From: Nocardioides antri
GTDB lineage: Bacteria > Actinomycetota > Actinomycetes > Propionibacteriales > Nocardioidaceae
DNA length: 64,000 bases
Direction: 5' to 3'
Assembly (NCBI RefSeq): GCF_008373765.1
Contig: NZ_VUJW01000003.1
Location: forward strand, 248,001-312,000
Shown here: positions 28,824 to 39,726 of the stretch, piece by piece
Numbering within the stretch: the stretch's first letter is position 1
How the letters are laid out: each line of letters starts with the position of its first letter
The notes under the pieces: model-generated
What the model saw: only the letters and a program-made list of their open reading frames with translations
What the model was told of the DNA's origin: nothing
Database searches by the model: none
Translations under genes and position numbers: made by a program

Positions 28824-30170
28824 TCAGAGCGCCAGGCGGGCGCGGACGACGTCCGCCAGGCCGTCGGCGACCGACCGGGCCTGCTCGGCAGTCGGCGCCT
28901 CGACCATGACCCGCACCAGCGGCTCGGTGCCGGAGGGGCGCAGCAGCACCCGGCCGGTGTCGCCGAGGTCCGCCTCGGCGGCCCGGACGGCCGCGACCAG
29001 CTCGGCGTCGTCGCAGCGGTCCTTCGCGACACCGGGGACGTTGACGAGGACCTGGGGCAGCCGGGTCATCACGCCGGCGAGCTGCCGCAGGCTCTTGCCG
29101 GTCGTGGCCATCCGCTGCATGACGTGGAGGGCCGTGAGGAGCCCGTCGCCGGTGGTGGCATGGGCGCGCATGATCACGTGGCCGGACTGCTCACCACCGA
29201 GCGTGTAGCCGCCGGCGCGCATGTCCTCGAGGACGTAGCGGTCCCCCACCGCGGTCTGCCGCACGGTCACGCCGGCGGCCGTGAGCGCCTGGACGAGACC
29301 GAGGTTGCTCATCACGGTCGCGACGAGGGTGTTGTCGACGAGGCCGCCGGTCTCCTGCAGCGCCAGGGCGAGGATGGCCATGATCTGGTCGCCGTCGACG
29401 ACCGCACCGGTGTGATCGACGGCCAGGCAGCGGTCGGCGTCGCCGTCGACCGCGAAGCCGGCGTCCGCGCCGTGCTCGACCACGGCCCGCTGGAGGGGCT
29501 CGAGGTGGGTGGAGCCGCAGCCGTCGTTGATGTTGAGGCCGTCGGGCTCGGCACCGATCGCGATCACCTCGGCACCCGCGTCGGTGAGCGCCTTCGGGCC
29601 GACCGCACTGGCCGCGCCGTTCGCGCAGTCGAGGACCACCCGCAGGCCGGAGAGCGGCTTGTCGAGGGTCGAGACCAGGTGTGCGGCGTACTCCTCGACC
29701 GTCGGGCCGTACGGCGTCACCCGGCCGACGTCGCCGCCGGTCGGTCGCTCCCACTCCTGGTCGAGGTGCTCCTCGATCTCGCGCTCGAGCGCGTCGTCGA
29801 GCTTCACGCCGCCGCGGGCGAGGAACTTGATGCCGTTGTCGGGCATCGGGTTGTGGGACGCGGAGATCACCACGCCCACGTCGGCACCGAGCGCGTCGGT
29901 GAAGTAGGCCACGCCCGGCGTCGGCAGCACCCGCAGGCGCAGCACGTCGACGCCGGCCGACGCGAGGCCGGCCACGACGGCGTGCTCCAGGAACTGCCCG
30001 GAGATCCGGGTGTCGCGGCCGACGACGGCGAGCGGGCGCTGGCGTCCACTACCGAGCCCGCCACGCTCGACGAGCACGCGGGCAGCAGCGACGCCGAGGC
30101 CCAGGGCCAGCTCGCCGGTCAGGTGACCGTTCGCCAGGCCCCGGACCCCGTCGGTGCCGAAGATCCGCAC
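28824..30170 (-). CDS. glmM: Phosphoglucosamine mutase
   Basis: GlmM converts glucosamine-6-phosphate to the 1-phosphate, the step after GlmS. It has 448 residues. The phosphoserine loop is [15 protein letters not shown] (about 100-114), the metal site is DGDADRC in the middle, the sugar-binding loop GGEQSGHVI, and the phosphate-binding loop [12 protein letters not shown] near the C-terminus. The N-terminus [11 protein letters not shown] with a GTG start is standard. It is 13 bp downstream of rpsI and probably in the ribosomal-protein operon. Confidence 0.97.
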   Translation of the reverse strand: MRIFGTDGVRGLANGHLTGELALGLGVAAARVLVERGGLGSGRQRPLAVVGRDTRISGQFLEHAVVAGLASAGVDVLRLRVLPTPGVAYFTDALGADVGVVISASHNPMPDNGIKFLARGGVKLDDALEREIEEHLDQEWERPTGGDVGRVTPYGPTVEEYAAHLVSTLDKPLSGLRVVLDCANGAASAVGPKALTDAGAEVIAIGAEPDGLNINDGCGSTHLEPLQRAVVEHGADAGFAVDGDADRCLAVDHTGAVVDGDQIMAILALALQETGGLVDNTLVATVMSNLGLVQALTAAGVTVRQTAVGDRYVLEDMRAGGYTLGGEQSGHVIMRAHATTGDGLLTALHVMQRMATTGKSLRQLAGVMTRLPQVLVNVPGVAKDRCDDAELVAAVRAAEADLGDTGRVLLRPSGTEPLVRVMVEAPTAEQARSVADGLADVVRARLAL

Positions 30171-30183
30171 TGAGGGTGCGAGA

Positions 30184-30696
30184 TCAGCGCTTGGAGTACT
30201 GAGGCGCCTTGCGGGCCTTCTTCAGACCCGCCTTCTTGCGCTCGGTGGCCCGAGCGTCGCGGGTCAGCAGCCCGGCCTTCTTCAGCGTCGGGCGGTTGGC
30301 GTCGATGTCGATCGCGTTGAGCGAGCGCGCGACACCGAGGCGCAGCGCGCCGGCCTGGCCGGTGATGCCGCCGCCGTGGATGCGAGCGATGACGTCGAAG
30401 CGGCCCTCGAGGCCGAGCGCCGTGAAGGGCTCGTTGACGACCTGCTGGTGCAGCTTGTTGGGGAAGTACGACTCGAGCGTGCGGCCGTTGATCGTCCAGT
30501 TGCCGGTGCCGGGGACGATCCGGACCCGGGCGACAGCCTCCTTGCGGCGGCCGGTCGCAGCGCCGGGGGCGATGGTGGCCGGACGGTCGGACGCGGCGCC
30601 GGCAGAGCCGGCGGTCTCGCTGGTGTAGGCGACGCCCTGCTCGTCGACCTCGAAGGTCTCCTCGACCTCGCCGGTCGGCACAGTGTTCTCAGACAC
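30184..30696 (-). CDS. rpsI: 30S ribosomal protein S9
   Basis: S9 binds the 3' domain of 16S rRNA, and its C-terminal tail reaches the P-site tRNA. It has 170 residues from the GTG at 30696, chosen because AGAGGA lies about 8 nt upstream. An in-frame GTG at 30732 overlaps the rplM stop and would add 12 residues. An acidic N-terminal extension of about 40 residues precedes the conserved [15 protein letters not shown]. The end [12 protein letters not shown] is the conserved tail. Confidence 0.95.
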   Translation of the reverse strand: MSENTVPTGEVEETFEVDEQGVAYTSETAGSAGAASDRPATIAPGAATGRRKEAVARVRIVPGTGNWTINGRTLESYFPNKLHQQVVNEPFTALGLEGRFDVIARIHGGGITGQAGALRLGVARSLNAIDIDANRPTLKKAGLLTRDARATERKKAGLKKARKAPQYSKR

Positions 30697-30728
30697 GTTG
30701 TCAGTCCTCTTCGTTACTTCGGTCGACG

Positions 30729-31172
30729 TCACTGGGAGATCTTGGTGATCTCGTAGGGGACGGCCTGCTGGGCCTGGTGCGGGTGCGTGGGGCCGGTGTA
30801 GACCTTCAGCTTCTTCACGAGCTGCCGGCCGAGCCGGTTCTTGGGGACCATGCCCCAGACGGCCTTCTCGATGGCCTTGCGGGCGTCCTTGTCGAGGACC
30901 TCACCGATCGGGGTCGCGGTCAGACCACCCGGGAAGCCGGAGTGGCGGTAGACCATCTTGTCGGTCCGCTTCTTGCCGCTCAGCGAGACCTTCTCCGCGT
31001 TGATGATGATGACGTAGTCACCGGTGTCGGCGTTGGGGGCGAAGATCGCCTTGTGCTTGCCGCGCAGGAGGTTGGCGGTGGTGGCGGCGAGGCGACCGAG
31101 GGGGACGTCGGTCGCGTCGATCACGAGCCACTGACGCTCGACGTCGCCGGGCTTCGGGGCGTACGTACGCAT
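30729..31172 (-). CDS. rplM: 50S ribosomal protein L13
   Basis: L13 is an early-assembly 50S protein. It has 147 residues. Motifs include [15 protein letters not shown] near the N-terminus, [18 protein letters not shown], the [12 protein letters not shown] segment and [13 protein letters not shown]. The ATG at 31172 gives the usual actinobacterial N-terminus [10 protein letters not shown]. It heads rplM-rpsI-glmM. Its 5' leader contains hairpins that may allow autoregulation. Confidence 0.96.
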   Translation of the reverse strand: MRTYAPKPGDVERQWLVIDATDVPLGRLAATTANLLRGKHKAIFAPNADTGDYVIIINAEKVSLSGKKRTDKMVYRHSGFPGGLTATPIGEVLDKDARKAIEKAVWGMVPKNRLGRQLVKKLKVYTGPTHPHQAQQAVPYEITKISQ

Positions 31173-31202
31173 AGTGCGTTCACACTTTCGTTCGTGTCGG
31201 AC

Positions 31203-31224
31203 ACGACCCAGGGTTCCGGGTCGT
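31203..31224 (-). promoter_or_regulatory. Hairpin in the rplM 5' leader
   Basis: ACGACCC at 31203-31209 pairs perfectly with GGGTCGT at 31218-31224 around an 8-nt loop. A smaller GTGTCCGACAC stem follows toward the gene. Ribosomal-protein operons are often autoregulated through such leaders. Specific L13 recognition is not shown here. Confidence 0.4.
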
Positions 31225-31385
31225 GGCGCCTTCTGACGAACACTGCCCAGGTCCTCGAGGAGCTGGGTCTGCCCTCGCACGCGAGAGCGGCAGGAGACGC
31301 AATCGAGAAGATTACGTTGCGCCTGGAGAACTGGTCAAAACGCCACGAGACGGACAGCGCCTTACGCCCGGCTGGGCGGGGCGAC

Positions 31386-31391
31386 TACGGT
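31386..31391 (+). promoter_or_regulatory. -10 box of gltA (leaderless)
   Basis: TACGGT is followed by 6 nt and then the gltA GTG. No purine-rich ribosome-binding site is seen. The geometry equals that of guaB, xseA and glpX. Confidence 0.45.
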
Positions 31392-31397
31392 GCAGGC

Positions 31398-32677
<1,280 letters not shown>

Positions 32678-32687
<10 letters not shown>

Positions 32688-33322
32688 GCTCCACGACCGA
32701 CCCGACGACGACCCCGGCCCCGGCGGCCGGGGTCGTCTGGGATCTGGGCAACGTCCTCATCGACTGGGACCCGCGGGCGGCGGTGGCGGCCGGTCTCGGC
32801 GAAGCGGAGGCCGGCCGCTTCTTCGACGGCTTCGACTTCGCCACCTGGAACCACGACTGCGACGCCGGCCTGTCCTGGGACGAGGCGCTCGCCCGGCTCG
32901 AGCGTGAGCACCCGCAGTGGCTGCAGCACGGTCGCGCCTACCACGAGCACTTCGCTGCCTCCCTGGTCGGCGAGCACGCCGACACGATCGGCCTCCTGCG
33001 CGAGCTGCGGGCCGCCGGCGTGCCCCAGGTCGGGCTGACCAACTTCTCCGCGGAGCTCTACCCGCAGGCCCAGGCGAAGTTCCCCTTCCTCGACCTCCTC
33101 GACGACGTCGTCGTGTCCGGCGCGGAGCGGGTCGCCAAGCCCGACCCGGCGATCTACCGGCTCGCGGCCGAGCGGTGCGGCCTGCCGCTCGCCGCGCTGG
33201 TGTTCGTCGACGACAAGCCCGGCAACGCGGCCGCCGCCGTGGCGCTGGGGATGCGCGGCCTGGTCTACGCCGGCGCCGACCGGCTGCGGGCCGACCTGCG
33301 CGCGCTCGGGCTGCCGGTCTGA
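32678..33322 (+). CDS. HAD-family hydrolase (YihX-like phosphatase)
   Basis: The 214-residue protein has the HAD motif I as VVWDLGNVLIDWDP (the catalytic Asp followed by L-G-N), typical of the YihX/epoxide-hydrolase-N-terminal-like subgroup. Motif II is VGLTNFSAE, the motif III Lys is in VAKPDPAIYRLA, and motif IV is VFVDDKPGN. It probably dephosphorylates small sugars or similar phosphates; the substrate is unknown. The only suitable start is the GTG at 32678, inside the end of gltA, so translation is likely coupled. Confidence 0.88.
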
Positions 33323-33346
33323 CTTCCCCCCACGCGGTTGCGGTCG

Positions 33347-33375
33347 TTGTGCCGGGGTGTGGCGTCGGCCACAAT
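33347..33375 (+). promoter_or_regulatory. Candidate promoter of the acyl-CoA ligase gene
   Basis: TTGTGC-N17-CACAAT ends 6 nt before the ATG at 33382. Spacing is ideal. The -10 hexamer deviates at two positions. Confidence 0.35.
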
Positions 33376-33381
33376 CCACCG

Positions 33382-35016
33382 ATGACCACTGTGGACGACG
33401 CCGTCTCTGACGCCCCTTCCCGCGCACCCTGGCCGCCCGCACAGCCGCCGGAGCCGACCTACGTCGACGACCGGCTCAACTACTGGGCCGAGGCCGCGCC
33501 GGACAGCGAGGCGATGACCTACCTGGGACGGACCTGGACCTGGGCGCAGCTCCACGAGCGGGTGCACCGCGCCGCTGGCGGCCTGCGGGAGCTGGGGATC
33601 GCCCGCGGCGACGTCGTCGGCTTCCTCGACAAGAACCACCCGGCGTGCGTGGAGATCAGCATGGCTGCGGGGTCGATCGGCGCCGCCAACGCGGTGATCA
33701 ACTGGCGGATGGCGGGCGACGAGATCGACTACGTCGTCAACGACTCCGGCGCCAAGGTGCTCTTCGTCGGCGCCGAGCTGCTGCCGACCGTCGAGGCCAT
33801 CCGCGACCGGCTGGCTCACGTGGAGCGGATCATCACGGTGACGCCGGACGGCGCCGAGGACGACGAGTACGAGGCGTTCCTGGCCGCGGCGACGCCCTGT
33901 GACGACGGCCCCGACGTGGTCGAGGACGACGTGTGCCTGGTGCTCTACTCCTCGGGCACGACCGGCCACCCCAAGGGCGTCATGCTCACCCACCGCAACA
34001 TGGTTCGCCACACGATCAACGCCCACGACGGCTGGGCGTTCGGCCCCGGTGACAAGTCGATGGTGGCGATGCCGCTGTTCCACGTGGGCGGGTCGTCGTA
34101 CGTCCTCTTCGGGATCCACGACGGCGTCCCCAGCGTGATGACCCGCGAGCCGGACGCCGGCTCGCTGGCGGGTGCGATCCTCGCCGGCGCCACCTGCACC
34201 TTCCTGGTGCCGGCGGTCCTGGCGCAGGTGCTGCGGGCCGGGCCCGACGCGATCAAGCTGTTCAGCGCGTTGAAGACCTACACGTACGGCGCCTCGCCGA
34301 TGCCGCCGCCGCTGCTGCGCGCCGCCATGGAGGCGTGGCCGGCGACGGACTTCATCCAGGTCTACGGGCTCACCGAGGTCTCCGGGGTCGCCACCCACCT
34401 CCTCGCCGACGAGCACCGCAACGCCGAGGCGGAGGGCCACCCCGAGCGGCTGCTGTCGGCCGGTCGCGCGATCCCCGAGTGCGAGCTCCGGATCGTCGAC
34501 CCCGGCACGCTCGCCGACCTCCCGGCCGGCGAGGCCGGCGAGATCTGGATGCGGACGCCGCAGCTGATGGCCGGCTACCTCAACAAGCCCGAGGCGACGG
34601 CCGACGTGATCACCGAGGACGGCTGGTTCCGCACCGGCGACATCGGCCACCTCGACGCCGACGGGTTCCTCTACGTCTCGGACCGGCTCAAGGACATGAT
34701 CATCAGCGGCGGCGAGAACATCTACTCCCCCGAGGTCGAGCGCGTGCTGTCCGAGCACCCGGCGGTCCTGGAGGTCGCGGTCGTCGGCGTCCCGGACGAG
34801 AAGTGGGGCGAGTCGGTGAAGGCGTTCGTCGCGCTCAAGGAGGGCGCGGTCGCGACGGAGGACGAGATCATCGCGTACGCCCGCGAGCGGCTCGCCCACT
34901 ACAAGTGCCCGAAGTCGGTCGACGTGGTGCAGGCCCTCCCCCGCAACCCGACCGGCAAGGTGCTCAAGCGCGAGCTGCGGGCGCCGTACTGGGAGGGGCG
35001 GAACCGCCAGGTCTGA
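33382..35016 (+). CDS. Acyl-CoA synthetase (AMP-forming fatty-acid-CoA ligase)
   Basis: This 544-residue ANL-family enzyme activates a carboxylic acid via acyl-AMP to acyl-CoA. The P-loop-like motif YSSGTTGHPKGVM is near residues 190-202, YGLTEVSG near 330, WFRTGDIGHLD and SDRLKDMIISGGENIYS in the C-terminal hinge, and the catalytic lysine in RNPTGKVLKRELR. The sequence resembles medium/long-chain ligases used in degradation. The acyl substrate cannot be assigned. An acyl-CoA dehydrogenase at 61 kb may belong to the same type of metabolism. Confidence 0.9.
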   Translation: MTTVDDAVSDAPSRAPWPPAQPPEPTYVDDRLNYWAEAAPDSEAMTYLGRTWTWAQLHERVHRAAGGLRELGIARGDVVGFLDKNHPACVEISMAAGSIGAANAVINWRMAGDEIDYVVNDSGAKVLFVGAELLPTVEAIRDRLAHVERIITVTPDGAEDDEYEAFLAAATPCDDGPDVVEDDVCLVLYSSGTTGHPKGVMLTHRNMVRHTINAHDGWAFGPGDKSMVAMPLFHVGGSSYVLFGIHDGVPSVMTREPDAGSLAGAILAGATCTFLVPAVLAQVLRAGPDAIKLFSALKTYTYGASPMPPPLLRAAMEAWPATDFIQVYGLTEVSGVATHLLADEHRNAEAEGHPERLLSAGRAIPECELRIVDPGTLADLPAGEAGEIWMRTPQLMAGYLNKPEATADVITEDGWFRTGDIGHLDADGFLYVSDRLKDMIISGGENIYSPEVERVLSEHPAVLEVAVVGVPDEKWGESVKAFVALKEGAVATEDEIIAYARERLAHYKCPKSVDVVQALPRNPTGKVLKRELRAPYWEGRNRQV

Positions 35017-35072
35017 GGAAACCTGAACCTCAGTCTCAGCCCGCTCACAGGCAGGGTCCGCACCCTGGCTGC

Positions 35073-36254
35073 ATGACGATCTCCGCGCCGCCGCCGTACC
35101 GACAGCTGCCACCGCCCGTCGCACCGCCGCCGTACCAGGGAGTCCCGCGTCCGCGTCGCGGGTTCACGGCCACGGTGCTGGCGGGCGCGCTGGTGGTCGG
35201 CGGCGGCGCGGGCCTGGGCGGTGCGGCGCTGTGGTCAGTGCTGGACGACGACGGTGCAGACGGCGCCGGCACGCCGACCACAGCGCCGCTCCGGGTGGCG
35301 GACCAGGGAGCAGGCACCGCCGACCGCGACGCCCCGGACGGCAGCGTCGAGGAGGTCGCGGCGACGGTGCTCCCGTCCGTGGTCGCGCTCGACGTGGAGG
35401 GGGGCGGCTCCGGCGGCAGCGGTTCCGGCGTCGTCCTCACCGAGGACGGGCTGATCCTCACCAACGACCACGTCGTGTCCCTCGGGGGTACGACGGACGC
35501 GGAGTCCGCCGAGGTGACCGTCTCCTTCGCGGACGGCTCCACGGCGACCGGCGACGTGGTCGGCACCGACCCCCTCACCGATACCGCGCTCGTGCAGGCC
35601 GAGGACGTCTCGGGGCTGACCCCGATCACGCTCGGGAGCTCCGACGACCTCGACGTGGGTGAGCAGGTCGTGGCGGTCGGGTCGCCGTACGGCCTCGACT
35701 CGACGGTCACCAGCGGCATCGTCAGCGCGCTCGACCGGCCGGTGGAGGTGGCGCGTGACGAGCAGGGCAACGCCACCGCCTACCCGGCCATCCAGACCGA
35801 CGCCGCCATCAACCCCGGCAACAGCGGCGGCGCGCTGGTCGACATGGACGGGCATCTGGTCGGCATCAACGCGTCGATCCGCACGACCGGCAGCGTCCAG
35901 GGCGAGGCCGGCTCGATCGGCCTCGGGTTCGCGATCCCCATCGACGCGGTGACACCGATCGTCGAGCAGCTCCGCGCGGGCGAGCCGGCCACCCACGCGC
36001 GGCTCGGCATCGAGGTCGGCACCGAGGACGGGGGGGCCGTGATCCGGACGATCGAGGACGGCTCGGCCGCCGCCGACGCGGGCCTGCGGGCCGGCGACGT
36101 GATCACCCGCATCGACGACCACGTCGTCGAGGACTCCACCGCTCTCGTCGCGACCGTCCGCTCCTACCGGCCCGGCGACGAGGTCACCATCACCTACCTC
36201 CGCGACGGTGAGCAGCAGACCACCACGATGGAGCTCGGCTCCGACGCGGACTGA
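35073..36254 (+). CDS. Membrane-anchored HtrA/DegP-type serine protease with PDZ domain
   Basis: The 393-residue protein has a Pro/Tyr-rich cytoplasmic N-terminus (1-30), one transmembrane helix (about 32-54), a trypsin-like protease domain, and a PDZ domain (about 305-385). The catalytic triad is H133 in TNDHVV, D170 in LTDTALVQ and S251 in NPGNSGGAL. It is therefore predicted active, outside the membrane, in protein quality control. No adjacent two-component system is present. No clear ribosome-binding site precedes the ATG at 35073. Confidence 0.93.
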   Translation: MTISAPPPYRQLPPPVAPPPYQGVPRPRRGFTATVLAGALVVGGGAGLGGAALWSVLDDDGADGAGTPTTAPLRVADQGAGTADRDAPDGSVEEVAATVLPSVVALDVEGGGSGGSGSGVVLTEDGLILTNDHVVSLGGTTDAESAEVTVSFADGSTATGDVVGTDPLTDTALVQAEDVSGLTPITLGSSDDLDVGEQVVAVGSPYGLDSTVTSGIVSALDRPVEVARDEQGNATAYPAIQTDAAINPGNSGGALVDMDGHLVGINASIRTTGSVQGEAGSIGLGFAIPIDAVTPIVEQLRAGEPATHARLGIEVGTEDGGAVIRTIEDGSAAADAGLRAGDVITRIDDHVVEDSTALVATVRSYRPGDEVTITYLRDGEQQTTTMELGSDAD

Positions 36255-36268
36255 TCGGGGCCGGCGTC

Positions 36269-37294
36269 TCAGACCTTCTTCTGCAGCTCCCCGGCCCGCG
36301 CAGTCGGGACGAACCCCATCCGGTGGTTGATGCCGATCATGTGGTCGTTGACCTCGGCGTTCCACGTGACCAGCCGGCGGCCGTCGTACTCGCCGGTGGC
36401 CTGGAGGGCGCGCAGGTTGGCGATCTTGACGGCGAGGCCGAGCCGGTGGCCCCGGTGGGCGCGGCTGGCCAGGGTGCCCCACTGGTAGACGCGGGTCGTG
36501 TCGTGGGACGGCGCCATCAGGTCGGTGAAGGCCGCCACCTCGCCGTCGCCGTCGAGCGCGACGGTGGTGAACATCGTCCGTCCCTGCTTGACCATGATGG
36601 CCTCCTGGACCCGGTGGGACTCGATGTCCACGGCCTCCTCCTCGTAGTCCATGTCACCGGTCGGCGCCTCCGTGATCAGCTTCGAGGAGAGCTCGAGATA
36701 GCTGGGGAGCAGGTCGTCGTCGGGGAACGGGCCGCTCCAGGTGCGGAGCTCGTAGCCGCCGGAGTACGCCGCCGCCTCCGCCGCGAGCTCGTCGAGGAGC
36801 GCGTCGTCGACCGGCAGGGTGACCTCGCGCTGCACGTCACCGAGGCCGAACACGTAGCCGTGCACCTTGCCGAACTCCACGCCTGAGGTGCCGGTGCCGT
36901 CGGGCGGGCCGTCGTACTTCCACGCGGTCATCGCGTCGAACCGGGTGCGCCCGTGCTCCTTGGCGACCTGCTCGCAGAACTGCAGGAGCTCCGAGCCGTA
37001 GCCGCGGCGCCGGTGCTCCGGCAGCACGCTCACCTCGATGTCGGCCGCCGACAGGTTGTCGAGCTGCGGCAGCCGGACCTGGCCGGACGCGACGACGACA
37101 CCGTCGACGGAGCCGGTGACCCGGACCTCCTTGATGTGCTTGCGCGGCTCGCGGGCGAGGACCCGGATCTCCGGGAACGTCCACGCGGTCGCAGCCTCGC
37201 CGCGCTCGAACTCGTCAGCGATGTTGACGACGTCCAGCCACGCCCGGAGCACGTCGTCGTCGAACGGGTCGACCACCTCGATCTGCAGCGTCAT
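36269..37294 (-). CDS. Tandem GNAT-domain N-acetyltransferase
   Basis: This 341-residue protein contains two GNAT folds. The first (about 1-160) has the acetyl-CoA loop EHRRRGYGSELLQF. The second (about 180-341) has RAHRGHRLGLAVKIANL followed by TWNAEVNDHMIGINHRMGF. Such double-GNAT proteins are common in actinobacteria, and one half is often degenerate. The substrate is unknown. The ATG overlaps the stop of the ABC-F gene (37291-37294), so it is co-transcribed with it. Confidence 0.88.
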   Translation of the reverse strand: MTLQIEVVDPFDDDVLRAWLDVVNIADEFERGEAATAWTFPEIRVLAREPRKHIKEVRVTGSVDGVVVASGQVRLPQLDNLSAADIEVSVLPEHRRRGYGSELLQFCEQVAKEHGRTRFDAMTAWKYDGPPDGTGTSGVEFGKVHGYVFGLGDVQREVTLPVDDALLDELAAEAAAYSGGYELRTWSGPFPDDDLLPSYLELSSKLITEAPTGDMDYEEEAVDIESHRVQEAIMVKQGRTMFTTVALDGDGEVAAFTDLMAPSHDTTRVYQWGTLASRAHRGHRLGLAVKIANLRALQATGEYDGRRLVTWNAEVNDHMIGINHRMGFVPTARAGELQKKV

Positions 37295-38991
37295 CGGACT
37301 CGTGCCACCCTTCCCTCGTCCCACACGGGATCGTCGGACTCGTAGACGCCGCCGTCGGCGCCGAAGACCAGGAACCTGTCGAAGCCCCGAGCGAACCACC
37401 GATCGTGGGTCACTGCGAGGACCGTGCCGTCGAACGCGCCGAGACCGTCCTCGAGCGCCTCGGCCGAGGCGACGTCGAGGTTGTCGGTCGGCTCGTCGAG
37501 CAGCAGCAGCGTCGCGCCGGACAGCTCCAGCAGCAGGATCTGGAACCGCGCCTGCTGGCCTCCGCTGAGCGACTCGAACCGCTGCTCGGCCGCGATGCTG
37601 AGCTCGTAGCGGTCGAGCACCCGGCTCGCCTGCTCGCGGCCCATGCCCTGCCGCCCGGTGGGCCTGCCGTCGCCGCGGTGCAGGACCTCCAGCAGGGTGC
37701 GGCCGGTCAGCTCCGGGTGCTCGTGCGTCTGGACGAACCAGCCGGGCCGGACCCGCGCCCCGAGCTTGGCGACACCCGCGTGCCGCACCGGCTGTACGAC
37801 GACGTCGCCGACGGGCCGGTGCTCGACGTCGGGGTCGCTCCCGCCGGCCGCGAGCAGCCGGAGGAAGTGCGACTTGCCGGACCCATTGGAGCCGAGGACG
37901 GCCACGCGCTCGCCGTACCAGACCTCGAGGTCGAACGGCTTCATCAGCCCGGTCAGCTCGAGCGACTCGCAGACCACCGCGCGCTTGCCGGTGCGCCCGC
38001 CGGTGAGCCGCATCTTCACCTGCTGCTCACGCGGCTGCTCGGTCGGCGGGCCCGCCTCCTCGAACTTCCGGAGCCGGGTCTGCGCCGCCTGGTAGCGGCT
38101 GGCCATGTCGGAGTTGTAGGCCGCTTTCTGCTTGTACATCAGCATCTGGGTGCGGAGCTTGGCGTGCTCCTCGTCCCACCGCTTGCGGAGCTCCTCGAAG
38201 CGCAGGAACCGGTCCCTCCGGGCGTCGTGGTACGACGCGAAGCCGCCCGGGTGCGTCCACACGACGTTGCCCCCGCCGCCCGCCCCGAGCTCGACGGTCA
38301 CCACCCGGGTGGCGGTGTTGGCGAGCAGCTCGCGGTCGTGGCTGATGAACAGGATCGTCTTGGGTGACTCGGCGATCCGCTGCTCGAGCCAGACCTTGCC
38401 GGGGACGTCGAGGAAGTTGTCGGGCTCGTCGAGGAGCAGCACCTCGTCCGGACCGGCGAGGAGGTACTCCAGCACGATCCGCTTCTGCTCACCGCCGGAG
38501 AGCGTGCGCAGCGTGCGGTACTTCGCCTTGTCGTAGTGCACCGCGAGCGCCCGATGAGTGCACACGTCCCAGGTGACCTCGACGTCGTAGCCGCCGGCGT
38601 CGGCGTACTCCGCGAGCGCCTCGGCGTAGGCCAGCTGGGCCGTCTCGCTGTCGTCCTCCATCAGGGCGAGCTCGGTCTTCTCGACCAGCGCAGCCGCCGC
38701 GCGGATCCGCGGCGGGGCCAGCGAGAGCAGCAGGTCGGCCACGGTCGGGTCGTCGCCGAGGCCGCGGTCGACCATCTGGCGCATGATGCCCAGCCCGCCG
38801 GAGCGGACGACCGTCCCCGCGCGCGGCGCGAGCTCGCCGGTGATGATCCGCAGCAGCGTGGTCTTGCCGGCCCCGTTGGCACCGACCAGCGCGACCTTCG
38901 CGCCGTCGCCCACGCGGAACGAGACGTCGTCGAGCAGCACCCGACCATCGGGCAGCTCGTACCGGACGCCGGTGACCTCTACATGACCCAC
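37291..38991 (-). CDS. ABC-F family ATPase
   Basis: This 566-residue soluble protein has two ATPase cassettes and no membrane segments, the ABC-F layout. The first has Walker A GANGAGKTT and signature LSGGEQKR. The second has Walker A GSNGSGKSH and signature LSGGQQAR. A charged linker with many Arg/Lys and Tyr lies between them. Members act on the ribosome as translation factors or antibiotic-protection proteins. Nothing in the sequence tells which. The GTG start at 38991 follows a GACAAT box by 8 nt. Confidence 0.9.
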   Translation of the reverse strand: MGHVEVTGVRYELPDGRVLLDDVSFRVGDGAKVALVGANGAGKTTLLRIITGELAPRAGTVVRSGGLGIMRQMVDRGLGDDPTVADLLLSLAPPRIRAAAALVEKTELALMEDDSETAQLAYAEALAEYADAGGYDVEVTWDVCTHRALAVHYDKAKYRTLRTLSGGEQKRIVLEYLLAGPDEVLLLDEPDNFLDVPGKVWLEQRIAESPKTILFISHDRELLANTATRVVTVELGAGGGGNVVWTHPGGFASYHDARRDRFLRFEELRKRWDEEHAKLRTQMLMYKQKAAYNSDMASRYQAAQTRLRKFEEAGPPTEQPREQQVKMRLTGGRTGKRAVVCESLELTGLMKPFDLEVWYGERVAVLGSNGSGKSHFLRLLAAGGSDPDVEHRPVGDVVVQPVRHAGVAKLGARVRPGWFVQTHEHPELTGRTLLEVLHRGDGRPTGRQGMGREQASRVLDRYELSIAAEQRFESLSGGQQARFQILLLELSGATLLLLDEPTDNLDVASAEALEDGLGAFDGTVLAVTHDRWFARGFDRFLVFGADGGVYESDDPVWDEGRVARVR

Positions 38992-39047
38992 AAGCGTCGA
39001 TTGTCCGTCAGCGCGCGGCGCGGTGCGACGGGTTTTCGGACAGCTCG

Positions 39048-39722
39048 TCAGCCCGCGACGAACCGGGCGTCGACGGTCGCCGAGACCTCGATGTCCTCGG
39101 GCGCGAGCGCGAGCGCGCCACCTGCGTCGGCGTCGCCGACCGACTGGCCGCGCAGGTAGGCGACCTCGGCGCCGCCGCTCGGGTGCAGGCCGTTGCCGAG
39201 CATCCCGGCGTCCGCCAGCGCGACCGGCCGGACGGCCCCGAGGTCGAGGGCGTCGGCGTACTCCTGCGCCCGTGCTGAGGCGTCGCGTACGGCGCGCGCC
39301 CGGACCTCGCGCGCAAGCTCCTGCTTTCGCGCCTCGGTCAGCGCCCACTCCACGCCCTCGAGGCTGAACCCGTCGGTGTGCTCGACGTGCGCGCCGACCC
39401 ATCGGGTCAGTGCCCCGAAGTCGCGGAACTTCACCTCGAGCCCCACGCTGGCGTGGTGCACGAGCGGCAGCTGCTTGCCCTCCTTGTGCCACGGGCGGTG
39501 CGTCCAGGTGCGGACGTGGCGGGTCGCCCACCAGGTGACCGCGCCGCTCTCGGCGTCGTGGAGCGGCTCGACCGACGCCTTCACGGCCTCCAGGTCGCGG
39601 ACCACCCGGTCGTAGACCGGCTGCATCTGCGGGCCCTCGAACCCGAGGGACGCGCGGACCGTTCCGCGCTCGGGCGGGAGGAAGGCGGAGTACGACCCGC
39701 GCACCGTGATCTCGGTCTGCAT
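39048..39722 (-). CDS. SIMPL (DUF541) domain protein
   Basis: The 224-residue protein matches the SIMPL domain throughout: TEITVRGSYSAFLPPERG at the N-terminus, a central EVKFRDFGALTRWV and a C-terminal DIEVSATVDARF strand. Unlike many relatives it has no signal peptide, so it is predicted cytoplasmic. Function is unknown. The ATG at 39722 is preceded by TAGGTT with a 6-nt gap, indicating a leaderless transcript. Confidence 0.85.
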   Translation of the reverse strand: MQTEITVRGSYSAFLPPERGTVRASLGFEGPQMQPVYDRVVRDLEAVKASVEPLHDAESGAVTWWATRHVRTWTHRPWHKEGKQLPLVHHASVGLEVKFRDFGALTRWVGAHVEHTDGFSLEGVEWALTEARKQELAREVRARAVRDASARAQEYADALDLGAVRPVALADAGMLGNGLHPSGGAEVAYLRGQSVGDADAGGALALAPEDIEVSATVDARFVAG

Positions 39723-39726
39723 GCCG